Below, piece after piece: positions 61,201-64,000 of a stretch of DNA of 64,000 nucleotides. Source of the DNA: Lithospermum erythrorhizon. Lineage: Eukaryota > Streptophyta > Magnoliopsida > Boraginales > Boraginaceae. Below the pieces are notes generated by a model. That model was not told the origin of the DNA. It did not search any database and was given only the letters and a program-made list of their open reading frames with translations. Position numbers and translations under genes: made by a program. How positions within the stretch are numbered: position 1 is the first letter of the stretch; each line of letters starts with the position of its first letter. The stretch is from positions 62,001-126,000 of the forward strand of contig JADFUC010001849.1 in the NCBI GenBank assembly GCA_019722365.1, in the 5' to 3' direction.

Positions 61201-62769
61201 CTCAACTAACGACACATCTAATAAGTTGGGAATGAAATTATCTTCAGTATATGAAATCAAGGATCTCATCCATTTGTGTTTTAACTTCAATAAACACAAT
61301 TTCTTAATTACGTATCTTAACAAGTAATGCTTTTAAGATTAGGGAATGATGTCTCATTCTTCTCGATGATGTACTACTTATATCGATGATACTTCGACTA
61401 ACTTGGATAGTATTCTTACATGGTCCTTCCTATACTCTTTTTTCAATTTTAATCTATCATTGAATGACTCAAATCTTTAATTCACTTGTATGTAAACATA
61501 CAAACTTAATTTAGATTAGTGAACCTCCCACTAAGTCTAGTAAGAGTCGACTTAGTTCATCTTTCAAGATTATACTCAAGTCTTGTTCGAAATAAGCAAT
61601 CCATGGGCATTATTCAATCGCTTATTGCTCATGTGTCCTTTAAAGAAAGAAAGGTAGTAATGTTTCCGTGAATCGAATTACCGATATGGAAACGAAAATG
61701 ACATTCATTTCTACTCTTACAAGTACAAAGAAAATTTTGTGAATCTCAACCACCTTCACGGAGGATTTAAACTACAGGTTTTATAACGTAGCCGCTTATA
61801 ATTACAATGTTGTGCCTCGATAACTTTCTTTTGTATCCTCGCTCTTCTAGCTATTGTCATACTTCTCGTCATATTCATGATTAAATCATGAATAAAACTA
61901 GTGTTCTCTACACCTGCAGCTCAGCCAAGACATTACGCCTTTGACAAAAATTATTTGAGATATAAGATTTAATCAAATCTCTTTCAATTCCTAAATGTTA
62001 CTTAAACACCTTCTTCTATGCTTTAAAGTTCTAAATAATGAAGTGAATCATTAACTTCAACTTATTGTTCCATGTCCACTAACTGCATAAGTGGATGCGA
62101 GAACAGATAGATAACTTTGCTTATTTGATTATACATACCATAAGCTTTTCTTTTCTCTATCACACCAGAACCATGTTCATCATGTTAAAGAAACTAAATA
62201 CTAATCACATGTAATGGTATGTGATAATAATAACATCAAGATCATTCAATAGTTTTCTCAATCAAGTTATGAAAGAGATTAAACTATTTATTATTTAAGG
62301 TTGAGGGCTAAACAATATGACATATCGGCTTTCATAAAGATCATCACCTTTGATCGAGTCAAAAATTCACTATCCTTCAATCATATCATGTGACTTTGTT
62401 CACTTGAACCAAAGTTCATGCAACGTATCAACATGATTGAATCAATTCTAAATGTTTGTGGTATTTAAAATTTGTCCCTATTAGCATACGACTCCATTAC
62501 AAACACAAGGAGATCGCTTGTAATATCATCAGGTTTCAACAAGTCATTCGGATTTCTCCTTATCTTATTTTATTTCACATTATAAAGTCACGCATTTAGT
62601 TTGCCCAATGAATTGTGAATAAAATAGGTAAACTTAATATGCCAAACATAATAAGAAATATGTAACTTCTAAATAAACAAATAGAAGTTCAAATAATCCA
62701 TACATATTTACAAAATGACAAATATAATACCCATACTTCAAATCTCACAAAATGTACAAAGTGACAAGA

Positions 62770-62940
62770 TCCACTATACTGATTCAAAGTAACATCAAGA
62801 TACATTTTGAATCAAGTATATTAGTAGGTTATCAACCAATTATGTAAAGTAATATGCAGGTACTAAAGTCTATTACGCCTGCATTCAACCAACATTGCAT
62901 ACATTTTGAATCCGCACAATAGTAGGTTACCAACCACCAC
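62770..62940. repeat. Degenerate direct repeat, about 100 bp apart
   Basis: ATACATTTTGAATC...ATTAGTAGGTTATCAACCA near 62,800-62,840 recurs as ATACATTTTGAATC...ATAGTAGGTTACCAACCA near 62,897-62,937. Confidence 0.75.
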
Positions 62941-63875
62941 GAAACTACATAACTCTCGTGTCACTATCATACCATACGCGTAATGCTACCTCGACTTTGT
63001 ATCTCCGATAATCCGTTAAGCATACCAATTAAACTAAATAGTTACTGAGTTTCTATCATCCGAAAGCCCACAACATTAGCGGAGATCACATCAACATGAT
63101 CCATTGTCATATCAGCAAACGGTAACACCTCCGCCATCACGCGGTGCCCAGATGATGCAACCGATTTCACAACTTTAAAATTGGCTTCGACACGCCGCTT
63201 TTTAAATTTTAATTGGCAGATTAATATTATTTAACTTTATTTAACCACGACAGATAGTACATATTCAAGCAAATACGCACAACATGAAAAATAAATAAAT
63301 AACACACATTTAGGAGATATTAGATATGACCCTAGGACTCATTACATCACTTAAAAAGCGATGCTAATACTTGAGTCCTATTACAAAGACTTTAGAAGTA
63401 CAAGTCTCGATTCTTCGGGTTCCTCGAAACCTCAAGCCCCTCCTAGTGCCGCCTTTGTGGAAATGCTATCTTCACGCCACCAAAGAAGAGCATACTACTA
63501 CTCTAACCCACCCACATCACGCCAGCCTCGCTGGTAAATGAATACAAAGAAGTTGTTAAATACGACCAAAGAAAAGTCGCTTACAATATTTCCCTAAGAC
63601 GCTGCACTGCAGAAATAAATAAACGAAACTCCAGCCATATCTAAATACCTCCTTTCCATTCCATAACAATATATAGGCAAAAATATTAAAATAAATAAAT
63701 ACACTTAATGCAATATATATTAAAGGAAATGAAAATAAATGTGTTCATAATTGACTAATTAATTACCCATTATTTTACAATTAATTATCAATTAATATAA
63801 ATTTTCAATTTGAATATATTCACACATGATTAATGATAATTATTACAATAATTATCAACCACTTAAATCATGGAA

Positions 63876-63972
63876 GGGAAATATAAATCAAATTTAATTC
63901 CATTCAAATTTAATTATGAAAATAATGAAAATAATTATGAAAGGAAATATAAATCAAATTTAATTCCATTCA
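63876..63972. repeat. 31-bp direct repeat at the right edge
   Basis: GGAAATATAAATCAAATTTA followed by ATTCCATTCAA occurs at 63877-63907 and 63942-63972, separated by an AT-rich AATTATGAAAATAATG segment. Confidence 0.95.
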
Positions 63973-64000
63973 AGATATATAATCAATCATCTTAATGACA

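Larger units (their letters stand above)
58251..64000. other. Repeat-like AT-rich DNA without a recognised gene
   Basis: Read in all frames, the region shows no continuous family match. Short GC-richer patches (58,480-58,560, 59,820-59,900, 63,080-63,200) and recurring short phrases such as ACGCGGTGCC (59,884 and 63,138) and GATCACCATCCG/GAATCACCATCCG (60,586 and 60,628) suggest worn transposable-element DNA. ORFs at 59266-59478 and 59995-60192 are not convincing. Confidence 0.4.

Overview
This is nuclear DNA from a flowering plant, most likely a eudicot; I cannot name the species. It is AT-rich, its genes are split by short GT-AG introns, and the proteins are plant organellar or cell-wall families. 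Much of the window is decayed LTR retrotransposon. No operons, CRISPR arrays or prokaryotic features are present.

Layout. 1-3.4 kb: worn Copia element on the + strand (integrase tail, reverse transcriptase, RNase H, polypurine tract and start of an LTR). 3.4-8.1 kb: AT-rich spacer with a copy of a dispersed repeat. 8.1-11.4 kb (-): a seven-exon EamA/DMT membrane transporter with a plastid-type N-terminus. 11.4-19.2 kb: spacer, an unidentified frame-broken set of exon-like pieces (14.75-17.06 kb) and a MITE-like repeat near 17.9-18.8 kb. 19.3-20.8 kb (-): a complete three-exon mitochondrial-type 10 kDa chaperonin. 21.4-32.2 kb (+): a large organellar RecG-type branch-migration helicase, head-to-head with the chaperonin; most motifs are present, but the segment carrying helicase motif III (SAT) cannot be found. 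32.7-34.1 kb (-): internally deleted Copia remnant. 37.0-49.7 kb (-): a long Copia element interrupted by a Tekay/Del-type chromovirus (38.5-46.2 kb) with a perfect 5-bp target duplication; the insertion lies in the YVDD catalytic box of the Copia reverse transcriptase. 49.9-50.1 kb: small GC-rich island of unknown origin. 50.6-51.0 kb (-): small secreted, probably GPI-anchored proline-rich wall protein. 53.0-55.1 kb (-): a J-domain (DnaJ) gene with stops, frameshifts, a lost HPD motif and a duplicated exon, so probably a pseudogene. 55-64 kb: AT-rich DNA with a candidate LTR and local repeats but no gene I can support.

The intact host genes share an organelle theme (plastid transporter, mitochondrial co-chaperonin, organellar DNA repair helicase), but nothing shows that they form one system. 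The points most worth a second look are the missing SAT segment and the 84-nt in-frame insert in RECG, the shared chaperonin/RECG promoter with a heat-shock-like element, the retrotransposon insertion in YVDD, the decayed J-protein and the GC-rich island. I did not find a convincing new biological system. Exon boundaries were placed by eye from splice signals and family similarity.
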